Source: Paenibacillus sp. DMB5
GTDB taxonomy: Bacteria; Bacillota; Bacilli; Paenibacillales; Paenibacillaceae
DNA length: 64,000 nt
Reading direction: 5' to 3'
Assembly (NCBI RefSeq): GCF_001517085.1
Contig: NZ_LRAC01000010.1
Span: 1 to 64,000, forward strand
The notes under the pieces were generated by a model that had not been told where the DNA came from, searched no databases, and saw nothing but the letters and a program-made list of their open reading frames with translations. The translations under genes were made by a program, and so were the position numbers. Each line of letters starts with the position of its first letter. The stretch's first letter is position 1. Shown one piece after another: positions 35,660-44,139 of the stretch.

Positions 35660-36787
35660 CTATTCGAGCATATCAATAATGCTCTGGGCGCTTTGCAGCG
35701 GATGGAATTTGGCAATGGCCTCCAGATGGCTTTTACGCTTGGCCTGCAGATCATCGTAGTGGTACAGCAGCCGCTCCATCCACTTGTCGACTACCGCCAG
35801 GGAGGAGATCGGCTCTCCAAGACCGGCCGAGGTGAAGTAACGGACGTTCTCCTCCTCTTGTCCCGGCAGCGGATTATGAAACAGCATCGGAATGCCCTTG
35901 GCCAGACCTTCGCTGCAGGTCATCCCGCCGGGCTTCGTAACCAGCAGGTCGGAGACCTCCATCAGCTTATCAATGTCGCGGGTGAAGCCGATCAGTGAGA
36001 TGTTCGGATGCCGGTACGCGGGATCTGCCTTCATCTCGTCCAGCAGCTTCTCGTTTCTTCCGAGACAAAAGACAATCTGCACCTTTGCCCGCCAGCCGGC
36101 CAGCCCCTCGTTGACCACGCGGTCGTTCATCATGCCCCAGCCGCCGCCCATGACCAGTACAGTCGGCAGATCCTGGAGGCTGAACTGCTCCAGGATCTCC
36201 TGCCGCCCGGGATGCTCCCAGAAGCTCGGATGAACCGGCATGCCGGTCACCCGGATTTTGGCGGCGGATACGCCGCGCCGGCGCAGCTTGGATTTGACCT
36301 CGGGAGTGGAGACGAAATAACGGTCCACCTCCGGGCTGATCCAGCTGGCATGGGCATCGTAATCGGTGATGACCGTGACCAGCGGCGCCTTGAAGCCCGT
36401 GTCCAGCCGTTTCAATCTGGAGACTACGGCGCTCGGGATGAAATGCGTGCAGACGATAATATCGGGCTTCAGCTGTCTCACAATATTTTGCGTATGTGTA
36501 TAAAATATGCGGTGCAGGGCAAGCGTGGTAAGACGGTTAAACGATTTCTGGTGACGGTACACATACCCCATCAGCCTGGGCTGCGAGGTTACCGTCTTGC
36601 GGTAGGCCGACACAATAAGCGGAGCCATTTTTGGATTGAGAAAGTTCCCCAGCTCCAGCACCCTGGTTTGGATATGCGGCGACAGTTTACGCAGGCTGCT
36701 CGACAGCGCGTAGGCTGCCTGCGTATGCCCTGCGCCGAAGCCTTCCGACAGCAACAATACTCTTTTTTTGCGCAATGTTTGATTCAC
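35660..36787 (-). CDS. ugtP: Diacylglycerol glucosyltransferase (UgtP/MGDG synthase family)
   Basis: GT28-like enzyme adding glucose from UDP-glucose to diacylglycerol, giving membrane glycolipid and the lipoteichoic acid anchor. 375 residues if the GTG at 36787 is used; a TTG at 36775 with AGGTGA eight bases before it is equally good. N-terminal donor/acceptor motif SEGFGAGHTQAAYAL, MGDG synthase domain to about 170 with VCTHFIPSAVV, and the C-terminal nucleotide-sugar site TKPGGMTCSEGLAKGIPML followed by NPLPGQEEEN. It starts 31 bases after the PAP2 gene, on the same strand, which suggests a shared lipid-related operon. Confidence 0.9.
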   Translation of the reverse strand: MNQTLRKKRVLLLSEGFGAGHTQAAYALSSSLRKLSPHIQTRVLELGNFLNPKMAPLIVSAYRKTVTSQPRLMGYVYRHQKSFNRLTTLALHRIFYTHTQNIVRQLKPDIIVCTHFIPSAVVSRLKRLDTGFKAPLVTVITDYDAHASWISPEVDRYFVSTPEVKSKLRRRGVSAAKIRVTGMPVHPSFWEHPGRQEILEQFSLQDLPTVLVMGGGWGMMNDRVVNEGLAGWRAKVQIVFCLGRNEKLLDEMKADPAYRHPNISLIGFTRDIDKLMEVSDLLVTKPGGMTCSEGLAKGIPMLFHNPLPGQEEENVRYFTSAGLGEPISSLAVVDKWMERLLYHYDDLQAKRKSHLEAIAKFHPLQSAQSIIDMLE

Positions 36788-36818
36788 CTGTTCCCAAAAT
36801 GGTTTGCCAAGGCGGGCT

Positions 36819-37346
36819 TCAGAACCACAGAACAACCGTGCCAGCCGCAACGCCGCTGCCGATTACAGCGCCTGCTATTACATCAGACGGGTAGTGCAGC
36901 CCGAGATATATGCGTGAGAACCCGACAATGCATGCCAGCGGCAGCAGAACAACGGTAAGGGCAGGGTAAGCCGCCATATAAGGAACCGTAGAGGCGAAGA
37001 TAGCTGTAGTATGGCCTGAAGGAAAAGAATGATCCTTTAGCGGATTGTGAAACGTATTTGTTCCCGGCAGAGCCAGGTAGGGCCGCATGCGCGGGTACAG
37101 CTTTTTGGCGATGGCCACGGGCAGATGGCTGACAGCCAGTGCCGTGAGGGCCTGAAGGCCTGTCGTTCTGAGCGGCTGGGGCGCAAAGGCCCAGATCATC
37201 ACATTTATGCCGATAGCGCTTGTCGCGCCGCCCAGATGGGTAAGATAGAAGAGCCAGAAGTTCAGAAAAGGGTTATGCAGGCGGCCGTTGATCCATTTGA
37301 AAAGACGGCGCTCCCAGAGAAGTAATTTCATGAATAAATGTCTCAT
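36819..37346 (-). CDS. PAP2 superfamily membrane phosphatase
   Basis: 175 residues, about five membrane spans. The three-part catalytic signature is complete: KKLYPRMRP, PSGHTT and SRIYLGLHYPSDV. The ATG at 37346 is chosen because of GGAGGGAC upstream. Such enzymes remove phosphate from undecaprenyl pyrophosphate or phosphatidate; with ugtP directly downstream, a supply of diacylglycerol from phosphatidic acid is a reasonable guess, but undecaprenyl pyrophosphate recycling is the commoner role. Confidence 0.9.
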   Translation of the reverse strand: MRHLFMKLLLWERRLFKWINGRLHNPFLNFWLFYLTHLGGATSAIGINVMIWAFAPQPLRTTGLQALTALAVSHLPVAIAKKLYPRMRPYLALPGTNTFHNPLKDHSFPSGHTTAIFASTVPYMAAYPALTVVLLPLACIVGFSRIYLGLHYPSDVIAGAVIGSGVAAGTVVLWF

Positions 37347-37491
37347 ATCTTGTCCCTCCGATAGTCCGGCTAAGGATAGCTGGCGCTTCTGCCGCCAATC
37401 CAAATTAATACCCCGAAGCTGTCTTTATCATACGTTTTAAAGGCAGTCCATTTCAAGGAAAAGCTCTGGTGAAGCGCGGAATTTGTCAGTT

Positions 37492-37757
37492 TTGACTTGG
37501 GAACCCCTGACACCTTACAATGATTCAAGCGGACCGGACGCGTTTAAAAGGTAACAGAGAAAATGAGGAATCCGTCACACCGGAAAACCCTACAACATCT
37601 TTTAAACGGGATATAAATAAATGAACGCCTGGCCGCAAAAAAAGGTAAGCGCTTGTCTATTGTAAGGGATGCAACAAAAGGGTCTGCAACATCGTTTAAC
37701 ATGCCATAGACATAAAAAGTGGCATATCAAGAGTGGAAAAGGGGGCATCAAAAGGTC
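37492..37757 (+). promoter_or_regulatory. Promoter and long leader of the glycosyltransferase gene
   Basis: TTGACT (37492-37497), 18 bases, TACAAT (37516-37521) point to the gene at 37758, giving a leader of about 230 bases. Inside it CGTTTAAAAG (37541-37550) and CTTTTAAACG (37599-37608) form a perfect 10-base inverted pair 48 bases apart, and GTAAGCGCTTGTC near 37645 weakly resembles a CcpA site. The 410-base gap between the divergent PAP2 and glycosyltransferase genes holds no open frame I trust. Confidence 0.5.
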
Positions 37758-38996
37758 ATGGCAGACGCATTGTTTGTTACGCTCCAAGTGATATTGGCGG
37801 CAATCGCAGTTTATCAGTTCACGTTCTCGCTGTTCGGACTGCACAGGAAAAAGAAAAAGGAACATTTTGCACCGGAAAAGTCTTTTGCAGTACTGGTGGC
37901 CGCGCACAATGAGGAAGAAGTCGTCGGCGCACTGATGGAGAATCTGAAACAGCTTAATTATCCCCAGGATCTGTACGATGTATTTGTCATTTGCGACAAC
38001 TGCACCGACGGTACGGCAAAGATCGTAAGGGAGCATGGCATGAACGCCTGTGTCCGCACCAACAACAACCTGCGGGGCAAGGGTTATGCCATTGAATGGA
38101 TGCTCAAGGAACTTTGGGCCATGCCGCGCCAGTATGACGCTGTAGTCATGTTCGACGCCGACAACCTGGCTCACACGGAATTTCTGATGGAGATGAATAA
38201 TGACCTCTGCTCCGGCGCCCGGGTCATCCAGGGCTACATTGATACGAAGAATCCTGAGGATTCATGGATCACTGCAGCTTATGGTGTCTCCTACTGGTAC
38301 ATCAACCGCCTGTGGCAGCTCTCGCGCCACAATCTGCAGATGGCGAACTTCCTGGGCGGTACCGGAATGTGCTTCGAAACAGCCCTGCTGAAGGAAATGG
38401 GCTGGGGAGCTACCAGTCTGGTAGAGGATTTGGAATTCACTATGCGCAGTGCCTCAAAGGGTGTCTATCCGAAGTTCAACTATGACGCCAAGGTGTTCGA
38501 TGAGAAGCCTCTTACCTTTAAGGCTTCCTCCAGACAGCGCCTGCGCTGGATGCAGGGGCACTTCACCGTGGCCCGCAGGTATTTCTTCCCGCTGCTGTGG
38601 CAGAGCATCAAGGAACGCAGCCTGACGAAGTTTGACCTGGCTCTGTACGGAGCCAACGTCTACATTGTCCTGTTGACATTTCTAATGACGGCAGTGATGT
38701 GGATCGACACTGCATTGTTCGATGGTCCGCACATCGCGAACATCTACGGGCACCTGCCGATCTGGCTGAGCTATCTCGCGATCGGAGCCAATATTCTGAC
38801 CTTCCTTCTGTCAATGGTGCTGGAGAAGGTGAAATTCAAGAAGGTGTATCTGTACCTGGTGGTCTTTCCGATCTACCTGCTGTCATGGTATCCGATTACG
38901 TTCTATGCGTTCTTCACGCAGAACAACAAGCAGTGGAGCCATACCAAGCACACGCGGGTGGTCCGGCTTGAGGAAGTGCAGAGCAAGCAGGTTTAA
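37758..38996 (+). CDS. Membrane-bound processive glycosyltransferase family 2
   Basis: 412 residues. One N-terminal membrane span (about 3-22), the GT-A domain with VLVAAHNEEEVVGALMENL, ICDNCTDGT, the metal site MFDADN, the acceptor motif SLVEDLEFT and the QxxRW-type RQRLRWMQGH, then three C-terminal spans (about 295-395). This is the plan of poly-N-acetylglucosamine or hyaluronan/cellulose-type synthases (IcaA, BcsA-like, NodC). The ATG at 37758 is used. No deacetylase or export partner stands beside it. The polymer made is unknown. Confidence 0.9.
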   Translation: MADALFVTLQVILAAIAVYQFTFSLFGLHRKKKKEHFAPEKSFAVLVAAHNEEEVVGALMENLKQLNYPQDLYDVFVICDNCTDGTAKIVREHGMNACVRTNNNLRGKGYAIEWMLKELWAMPRQYDAVVMFDADNLAHTEFLMEMNNDLCSGARVIQGYIDTKNPEDSWITAAYGVSYWYINRLWQLSRHNLQMANFLGGTGMCFETALLKEMGWGATSLVEDLEFTMRSASKGVYPKFNYDAKVFDEKPLTFKASSRQRLRWMQGHFTVARRYFFPLLWQSIKERSLTKFDLALYGANVYIVLLTFLMTAVMWIDTALFDGPHIANIYGHLPIWLSYLAIGANILTFLLSMVLEKVKFKKVYLYLVVFPIYLLSWYPITFYAFFTQNNKQWSHTKHTRVVRLEEVQSKQV

Positions 38997-39011
38997 TATT
39001 TGTTAAAAGTA

Positions 39012-39041
39012 TTGACAGTGCTATGAATGATGATGTATAGT
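39012..39041 (+). promoter_or_regulatory. Promoter of the infC-rpmI-rplT operon
   Basis: Perfect TTGACA (39012-39017), 18 bases, TATAGT (39036-39041), upstream of the L20-type leader. Confidence 0.75.
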
Positions 39042-39049
39042 ATTCAAGT

Positions 39050-39205
39050 ATGCAAAACATAGGGATTGCAAGCAGAAGCACCGGCTTCTCACCTGACTGG
39101 CAATATGTCAGCTGGTTTTGATCTCAATGCTTTATGAATGTTATAGTTCATGAACGTTGATCAAACACGGGGTGTCGGGAGTTAACCGGCGCCCCTTTTT
39201 TATGG
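39050..39205 (+). ncRNA. L20-type autoregulatory leader with attenuator
   Basis: Contains the sequence GCAGAAGCACCGGCTTCTCA that is typical for the Firmicute L20 leader, an inner stem, and a terminator hairpin (GGGGTGTCGG, loop, CCGGCGCCCC, then TTTTTT at 39168-39201) before infC. In Bacillus, free L20 binds this leader and causes early termination; the same is expected here. Confidence 0.75.
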
Positions 39206-39250
39206 AGAACCGCAAATATATTACCCAAGATGATCCGGAGGTGGAGAGTT

Positions 39251-39763
39251 ATCAGTAAGGAACATATGATCAATGATGAAATTCGGGCCAAAGAGGTCCG
39301 GCTGGTTGGAGCGGAAGGTGAGCAAATCGGGATCAAGCCGATCCGCGAGGCGCTGCAGATGGCGATTGATCTTAACCTCGATTTAGTCAACGTAGCACCG
39401 CAGGCGAAACCGCCGGTATGCCGCATCATGGATTACGGCAAGTTCCGTTATGAAATGCAGAAGAAAGAGAAGGAAGCGCGCAAGAACCAGAAGATCGTGG
39501 ACATCAAGGAAGTCTGGTTCCGTGCTAACATTGAGGAACATGATTATCAGACCAAGTTCCGCAATGTGGTCAAGTTCCTGGGCGAAGGCGATAAAGTGAA
39601 GTGCTCCGTGCGTTTCCGCGGACGTGAGATCACTCACGCGAATATCGGCCAGAAGATCCTGGAGCGCGTTAAGAATGAAGTGGCTGACATATCTGTTGTT
39701 GAGCGCCAGCCTAAGCTGGAAGGACGCAGCATGATTATGATTCTGGCTCCTAAGCCTCAATAA
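39251..39763 (+). CDS. infC: Translation initiation factor IF-3
   Basis: 170 residues: N-terminal domain (MINDEIRAKEVRLVGAEGEQ, QAKPPVCRIMDYGKFRYE), lysine-rich linker, C-terminal domain binding the 30S platform (VWFRANIEEHDYQTKFRNV, VKCSVRFRGREITH). The start is the ATC at 39251 (ISKEH...), nine bases after GGAGG. An in-frame ATG at 39230 lies before that GGAGG and has no site of its own. Rare AUU/AUC starts are typical of infC, which IF-3 uses to limit its own synthesis. First gene of the operon with L35 and L20. Confidence 0.95.
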   Translation: MSKEHMINDEIRAKEVRLVGAEGEQIGIKPIREALQMAIDLNLDLVNVAPQAKPPVCRIMDYGKFRYEMQKKEKEARKNQKIVDIKEVWFRANIEEHDYQTKFRNVVKFLGEGDKVKCSVRFRGREITHANIGQKILERVKNEVADISVVERQPKLEGRSMIMILAPKPQ

Positions 39764-39820
39764 TTCTGGAGTCACTTGCTTAGCAATTTGGCGCCGCATA
39801 ATAATCAAGGAGGAAACACC

Positions 39821-40021
39821 ATGCCTAAAATGAAAACACACAGCAGCCTGAAAGGCCGCTTCAAGATCACCGGATCCGGTAAAGTTCTGCGCTACAAAGC
39901 CCACAAGAACCACTTGCTGTCCCACAAGTCCAAACGCGCTAAGCGCGTACTTAACGGCAATCCGGTTATGGCTGCCGGTGACGTTAGACGTTTGAAACAA
40001 GGACTTGCTAACTTGAAATAG
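39821..40021 (+). CDS. rpmI: 50S ribosomal protein L35
   Basis: 66 residues, highly basic, MPKMKTHSSLKGRFKITGSG to the end LKQGLANLK. The ATG at 39821 has AAGGAGGAA upstream; the longer open frame upstream is not used. Middle gene of infC-rpmI-rplT. Confidence 0.97.
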   Translation: MPKMKTHSSLKGRFKITGSGKVLRYKAHKNHLLSHKSKRAKRVLNGNPVMAAGDVRRLKQGLANLK

Positions 40022-40053
40022 TTTGATTACACATTTTTGGGAGGTTTATTAAT

Positions 40054-40413
40054 ATGGCAAGAGTTAAAGGCGGATTTGTAGTTCGTCGTAGACATAAAAA
40101 AGTATTGAAGCTGGCTAAGGGTTATTTCGGTTCCAAGCACCGCATTTTCAAAACCGCTAAAGAGCAAGTAATGAAATCGATGGTTTACGCATACCGTGAC
40201 CGTCGTCAGACTAAACGTAACTTCCGCAAACTGTGGATCGTTCGTATCAATGCAGCAGCCCGTCAAAACGGCCTGTCCTACAGCAAGCTTGTACACGGCC
40301 TGAAACTGGCTGGTGTAGAAGTGAACCGCAAAATGCTGGCTGACCTGGCAGTAAATGACCTGAACGCATTCAACTCCCTGGCTGTTGTAGCCAAAGAGAA
40401 GATCAACGCGTAA
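40054..40413 (+). CDS. rplT: 50S ribosomal protein L20
   Basis: 119 residues, basic; typical stretches [20 protein letters not shown] and [20 protein letters not shown]. Needed for early 50S assembly and the likely repressor acting on the leader at 39050-39205. GGGAGG before the ATG. A terminator follows. Confidence 0.98.
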   Translation: MARVKGGFVVRRRHKKVLKLAKGYFGSKHRIFKTAKEQVMKSMVYAYRDRRQTKRNFRKLWIVRINAAARQNGLSYSKLVHGLKLAGVEVNRKMLADLAVNDLNAFNSLAVVAKEKINA

Positions 40414-40429
40414 GTGTTATGATTAACCG

Positions 40430-40472
40430 AAAAGCACCGCCTGCGGGGGAACCCGTGTGACGGTGCTTTTTT
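40430..40472. terminator. Terminator after rplT
   Basis: AAAAGCACCG and CGGTGCTTTT pair around a loop with a second small stem; T tracts on both strands serve rplT and the converging thioesterase gene. Confidence 0.88.
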
Positions 40473-40495
40473 GTGCGGCTTTGGCCTGCGGAGTG

Positions 40496-41038
40496 TTATT
40501 CCCAGTACTTGGTGGTGCTGAGCTGTGAGGCGAGTTTTTTGCTGCTTGCGCGTCTGATCTTCCGCAGCTCAGACCGCTCGCCTGCGGATTCGCTGATCAG
40601 CTTCTCTTCATCGGTCTCCGGAATGATGGCTGGTACAGGCGCAGGTGTGCCGTCCTCCTCGACGGCTACAAAGGTCAGGAACGAAGTGGCGGCAACGGCG
40701 CGTTCGCCGGTATAGAGGTTCTCGGAGATGACTTTGACAAATACCTCGATGCTGGTACGGCCTGTCCAGGAGACGAAGGATTCGAAGCAGACGGAATCGG
40801 AAGGCCGGATCGGCCGCAGGAAGTCTACGGAATCGGTAGAGGCCGTGACGACATTTTTACGGCAGTGGCGCATGGCTGAGATTGAAGCGACTTCATCTAT
40901 AGTGCTCATCAGCTTGCCTCCGAACAACGTCTTGTGGTTATTGACATCGTTGGGAAAGACGCGGCCAGTCTTGAAGACGCGGGATTCGCGGCTGTACTTG
41001 AAGGGCGGGACAGTTTGGGGATTGCTATGTTCTTCCAT
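40496..41038 (-). CDS. Acyl-CoA thioesterase (YkhA/YciA hotdog family)
   Basis: 180 residues, hotdog fold. The BFIT/acyl-CoA hydrolase signature is FPNDVNNHKTLFGGKLMSTI with the active-site Asn/Asp and Gly-Gly, followed by STDSVDFLRPIRPSDSV. It probably works as a hexamer and splits medium- to long-chain acyl-CoA. A basic C-terminal tail (RKIRRASSKKLASQL) is an extra of about 30 residues. AAGGGAG precedes the ATG. Confidence 0.92.
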   Translation of the reverse strand: MEEHSNPQTVPPFKYSRESRVFKTGRVFPNDVNNHKTLFGGKLMSTIDEVASISAMRHCRKNVVTASTDSVDFLRPIRPSDSVCFESFVSWTGRTSIEVFVKVISENLYTGERAVAATSFLTFVAVEEDGTPAPVPAIIPETDEEKLISESAGERSELRKIRRASSKKLASQLSTTKYWE

Positions 41039-41190
41039 GGTTTCAGTACTCCCTTTTGATACAATATGTAAGCATTCATGATAATAGAAAACGGATTGGC
41101 GTGCAATAATATTATAGCCAACTGCACCGGAATGAAGACAGCTGAGATATTCTTACACAACATGACGGTTAACATGACGTATCGTGTCAC

Positions 41191-41278
41191 AGGAAGCGTT
41201 TTCTTGTGAAAAAATGCAAATTATTATTGACCTGAGGTCATTTATGGACTGGATTTTAGGTTTTTTTGCAGGTATAAT
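41191..41278 (+). promoter_or_regulatory. Control region of the nucleoside transporter operon
   Basis: A consensus -10 TATAAT lies at 41273-41278, with a weak -35 (TGGATT, 41250-41255). Upstream are a perfect palindrome TGACC-TGA-GGTCA (41228-41240) and a CcpA-site-like AGGAAGCGTTTTCT (41191-41204). Either may be an operator; the regulator is not in this window. The 305-base gap between thioesterase and transporter genes holds no other feature. Confidence 0.5.
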
Positions 41279-41344
41279 TTGAGCTAATGGTATGTCCAAG
41301 CAGAAGACAGAAGACATCCAATTTCTTAAGGGGGATCACAATCG

Positions 41345-42427
41345 ATGAAAAAGTTTTTGAAAACGTCGCTCGTTATGTTGACCGCTTGCACAGCTATCCT
41401 GGCAGGATGCGGAAACAACAATAACGCTAACTCGGGCAATGCCGCTAACGGAGAAACAGGTGCAAACGCTGGAACAGCTACCAATGCTCCTGCAGCAACA
41501 GAAGCTCCTAAGTCCGATGTAAAGATCGGTCTCGTTACTGACGTAGGCGGAGTAAACGATAAATCGTTTAACCAGTCCGCTTGGGAAGCTCTTGAAGCCC
41601 TTAAGACAGAAGCCGGCGTTGAAATTAAATATCTGCAGAGTAACTCCAGCGCAGACTACGAGCCGAACCTTAACCAATTCGTAAAAGGCGGCTACAACCT
41701 GACTTGGGGTATCGGTTTCGATCTTGGTGACGCTCTGCTTAAAGTTGCTCAAGAAAATCCGGATGCTAACCTTGCAATCATCGACAGCGTGGTTGACGCT
41801 CCTAACGTTGAATCCGTAACATTCGCTGAGAACGAAGGTTCCTTCCTGGTTGGTGTGGTTGCAGGTCTGACTACAAAAACCAACAAAGTAGGCTTCATCG
41901 GCGGTATGGAAAGCCCGGTTATCAAACGTTTTGAAGTTGGCTTCAAAGCCGGCGTAGAAGCAGTTAATCCTGATGCAACTGTAAGCATCACTTATGCAGG
42001 TGCTTATGATAAGCCGGATACTGGTAAGTCCCTGGCTGCTACACTGTACAACGATGGCAATGACATCATCTTCCCGGCTGCAGGCGCAACTGGTAACGGT
42101 GTATTCAATGAAGCCAAGTCCCGTAACGATGCAGGCGGCGACAAAGTATGGGTTATCGGCGTAGATAAAGACCAATCCCTGGAGTTTGGTGATGATGTAA
42201 CGCTGACTTCCATGATCAAACGCGTTGACGAAGCGGTTAAGAAGGTTTCCCAGCAAGTGGTTGACGGAACTTTCAAAGGCGGTACTACAACTGTACTGAC
42301 TCTGAAAGACAACGGTGTAGGCCTTCCTGAAACTTCCAAGGCTAACGTTTCCGCTGAAATCCTGGCTAAGGTTGAAGAATACAAACAACAAATTATCGAC
42401 GGAACAATCGTTGTTCCTGCCGAGTAA
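41345..42427 (+). CDS. BMP family nucleoside-binding lipoprotein
   Basis: Substrate-binding lipoprotein of an ABC importer, 360 residues. Signal peptide with lipobox ILAGC, then an Asn/Ala/Thr-rich linker, then the BMP domain: VGLVTDVGGVNDKSFNQSAW (written here IGLVTDVG...), NSSADYEPNL, ENEGSFLVGVVAGL and GFIGGMESPVIKRFEVGF. Homologs such as NupN and PnrA bind purine nucleosides. Codon use is of the highly expressed type and less GC-rich than the neighbours. The ATP-binding and two permease genes follow. Confidence 0.95.
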   Translation: MKKFLKTSLVMLTACTAILAGCGNNNNANSGNAANGETGANAGTATNAPAATEAPKSDVKIGLVTDVGGVNDKSFNQSAWEALEALKTEAGVEIKYLQSNSSADYEPNLNQFVKGGYNLTWGIGFDLGDALLKVAQENPDANLAIIDSVVDAPNVESVTFAENEGSFLVGVVAGLTTKTNKVGFIGGMESPVIKRFEVGFKAGVEAVNPDATVSITYAGAYDKPDTGKSLAATLYNDGNDIIFPAAGATGNGVFNEAKSRNDAGGDKVWVIGVDKDQSLEFGDDVTLTSMIKRVDEAVKKVSQQVVDGTFKGGTTTVLTLKDNGVGLPETSKANVSAEILAKVEEYKQQIIDGTIVVPAE

Positions 42428-42600
42428 TATCTGTCTTAATTCTTTTGCGTAACAGCATAGAGCAAGAAACAAGGCCGGTCTTTAAGCTGGCCTTGTTCCC
42501 TGTTAATGCACCGGTTTTTGTCAGGCGCAGATAGCCGCCCTATCCAGGGCGGTTAACCGTGCCTGTATGGTTATATATATTCTGTGATGAGGGTGATTCC

Positions 42601-44139
42601 ATGAGTGCTGCGGCTCCTGTCGTAGAGTTGAAGCAAATCACAAAACGCTTTCCCGGTATTGTCGCGAACGACTCGATTAGTCTGACGCTCCAAAAAGGGG
42701 AGATTCATGCGCTGCTTGGTGAGAACGGGGCAGGCAAGTCAACCTTGATGAATATCGTATTCGGACTATACCAGCCCGATGAAGGCAGCATCGAAATCGA
42801 CGGGAAACCAGTTATTATCGATAGCCCCAATAAAGCTATTGAGCTTGGCATTGGTATGGTGCACCAGCATTTCAAGCTTGTTGAGCCTTTTACGGTGACT
42901 GAGAATATCGTTCTTGGGATGGAACCGAAGAAGGGCCTTAAAATCGACTATAAATCCGCAGCGGAACAGGTTCGTAAGCTATCTGAGCAGTATGGCCTCC
43001 AGGTTGATCCGAATGCCCGGATTCATGACATTTCGGTTGGCATGCAGCAACGGGTAGAGATTATGAAAACTTTGTACCGCGGTGCGGATATACTTATATT
43101 CGACGAGCCTACCGCTGTGCTTACGCCACAGGAAATTACAGAATTAATGGCGATTATGAAGCGGCTCGTTGCAGAGGGTAAGTCAATCATCCTGATTACG
43201 CATAAACTTAAGGAAATTATGCAGATCTCTGACCGGGTGACCATTATCCGCAGAGGGAAGGTTATTGATACCGTTACAACTTCCGGAACGAATCCGAATG
43301 AGCTGGCTGAGAAAATGGTCGGCCGCGGAGTAACCTTCAAAGTGGACAAGCAGGTTCCGCATGTAGGAGGAAGTGTGCTTAAACTGACGAATGTCAACAG
43401 CAAGAGCAAGGATGGGGTTCCTGTCCTGAACGGTCTCAGCTTTGAAGTGAAAGCAGGGGAGATCCTGGGGATTGCCGGCGTTGACGGAAACGGGCAAAGC
43501 GAGCTGATTCAGGCTATTACCGGCCTGCGCAAAATCGATTCCGGTTCCATTACGGTTTCAGGGCAGGAAATTGCCAACCTGTCACCGCGTAAAATCTCTG
43601 AGATGAACGTGTCTCACATTCCGGAAGACCGTCACAAACATGGTCTGGTACTGGATTTCAGCGTCAGTGAGAACATGGTGCTCGAAACCTATTATAAGAG
43701 CCCTTACAACCAGGGCGGCTTCCTCAAAATGGATGTCATTAACAATCATGCTGAGGACTTAATTAAACAATTTGATGTACGGACACCTTCAATTGAGACT
43801 AAAGCCCGCTCCTTGTCCGGCGGTAATCAGCAAAAAGCGATTATTGCGCGGGAAATAGATAAAAATCCGACACTGCTTATTGCAGCACAGCCTACGCGCG
43901 GTCTTGATGTAGGGGCGATTGAATTCGTGCAGAAGCAGCTGATTGCCCAGCGTGACCAAGGCAAGGCGGTACTGCTGATTTCCTTTGAGCTGGATGAGAT
44001 CATGAATGTATCCGACAGAATTGCTGTTATTTATGAAGGACAGATTGTCGGTGAAGTATTCCCGCAGGATACGAATGACCAGGAGCTTGGTCTGATGATG
44101 GCGGGCAGCTTGAAGCGGGGAGGAAATGCGGGTGCATAG
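42601..44139 (+). CDS. ABC transporter ATP-binding protein (nucleoside type, tandem domains)
   Basis: 512 residues with two ABC cassettes. The first has Walker A GENGAGKST, ISVGMQQRVEI as signature and ILIFDEPTAVLTP as Walker B. The second has the degenerate GVDGNGQSE, LSGGNQQKAIIAREI and the end LISFELDEIM. This is the RbsA/NupO plan. The ATG at 42601 has GAGGGTGATT upstream. Overlaps the next permease gene by 14 bases. Confidence 0.95.
   Translation: MSAAAPVVELKQITKRFPGIVANDSISLTLQKGEIHALLGENGAGKSTLMNIVFGLYQPDEGSIEIDGKPVIIDSPNKAIELGIGMVHQHFKLVEPFTVTENIVLGMEPKKGLKIDYKSAAEQVRKLSEQYGLQVDPNARIHDISVGMQQRVEIMKTLYRGADILIFDEPTAVLTPQEITELMAIMKRLVAEGKSIILITHKLKEIMQISDRVTIIRRGKVIDTVTTSGTNPNELAEKMVGRGVTFKVDKQVPHVGGSVLKLTNVNSKSKDGVPVLNGLSFEVKAGEILGIAGVDGNGQSELIQAITGLRKIDSGSITVSGQEIANLSPRKISEMNVSHIPEDRHKHGLVLDFSVSENMVLETYYKSPYNQGGFLKMDVINNHAEDLIKQFDVRTPSIETKARSLSGGNQQKAIIAREIDKNPTLLIAAQPTRGLDVGAIEFVQKQLIAQRDQGKAVLLISFELDEIMNVSDRIAVIYEGQIVGEVFPQDTNDQELGLMMAGSLKRGGNAGA

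Noticed and set aside
37640..37660. CcpA (cre) site near the glycosyltransferase gene
   Set aside because: Only the central AAGCGCTT agrees; the outer consensus bases do not.
39230..39250. Upstream ATG as infC start
   Set aside because: It has no ribosome binding site and would place the GGAGG inside the coding region.
41336..42472. 378-codon antisense frame opposite the BMP lipoprotein gene
   Set aside because: The sense gene is unmistakable (lipobox, BMP motifs). The antisense reading is rich in Cys and Ser, as expected from complementing optimised codons.
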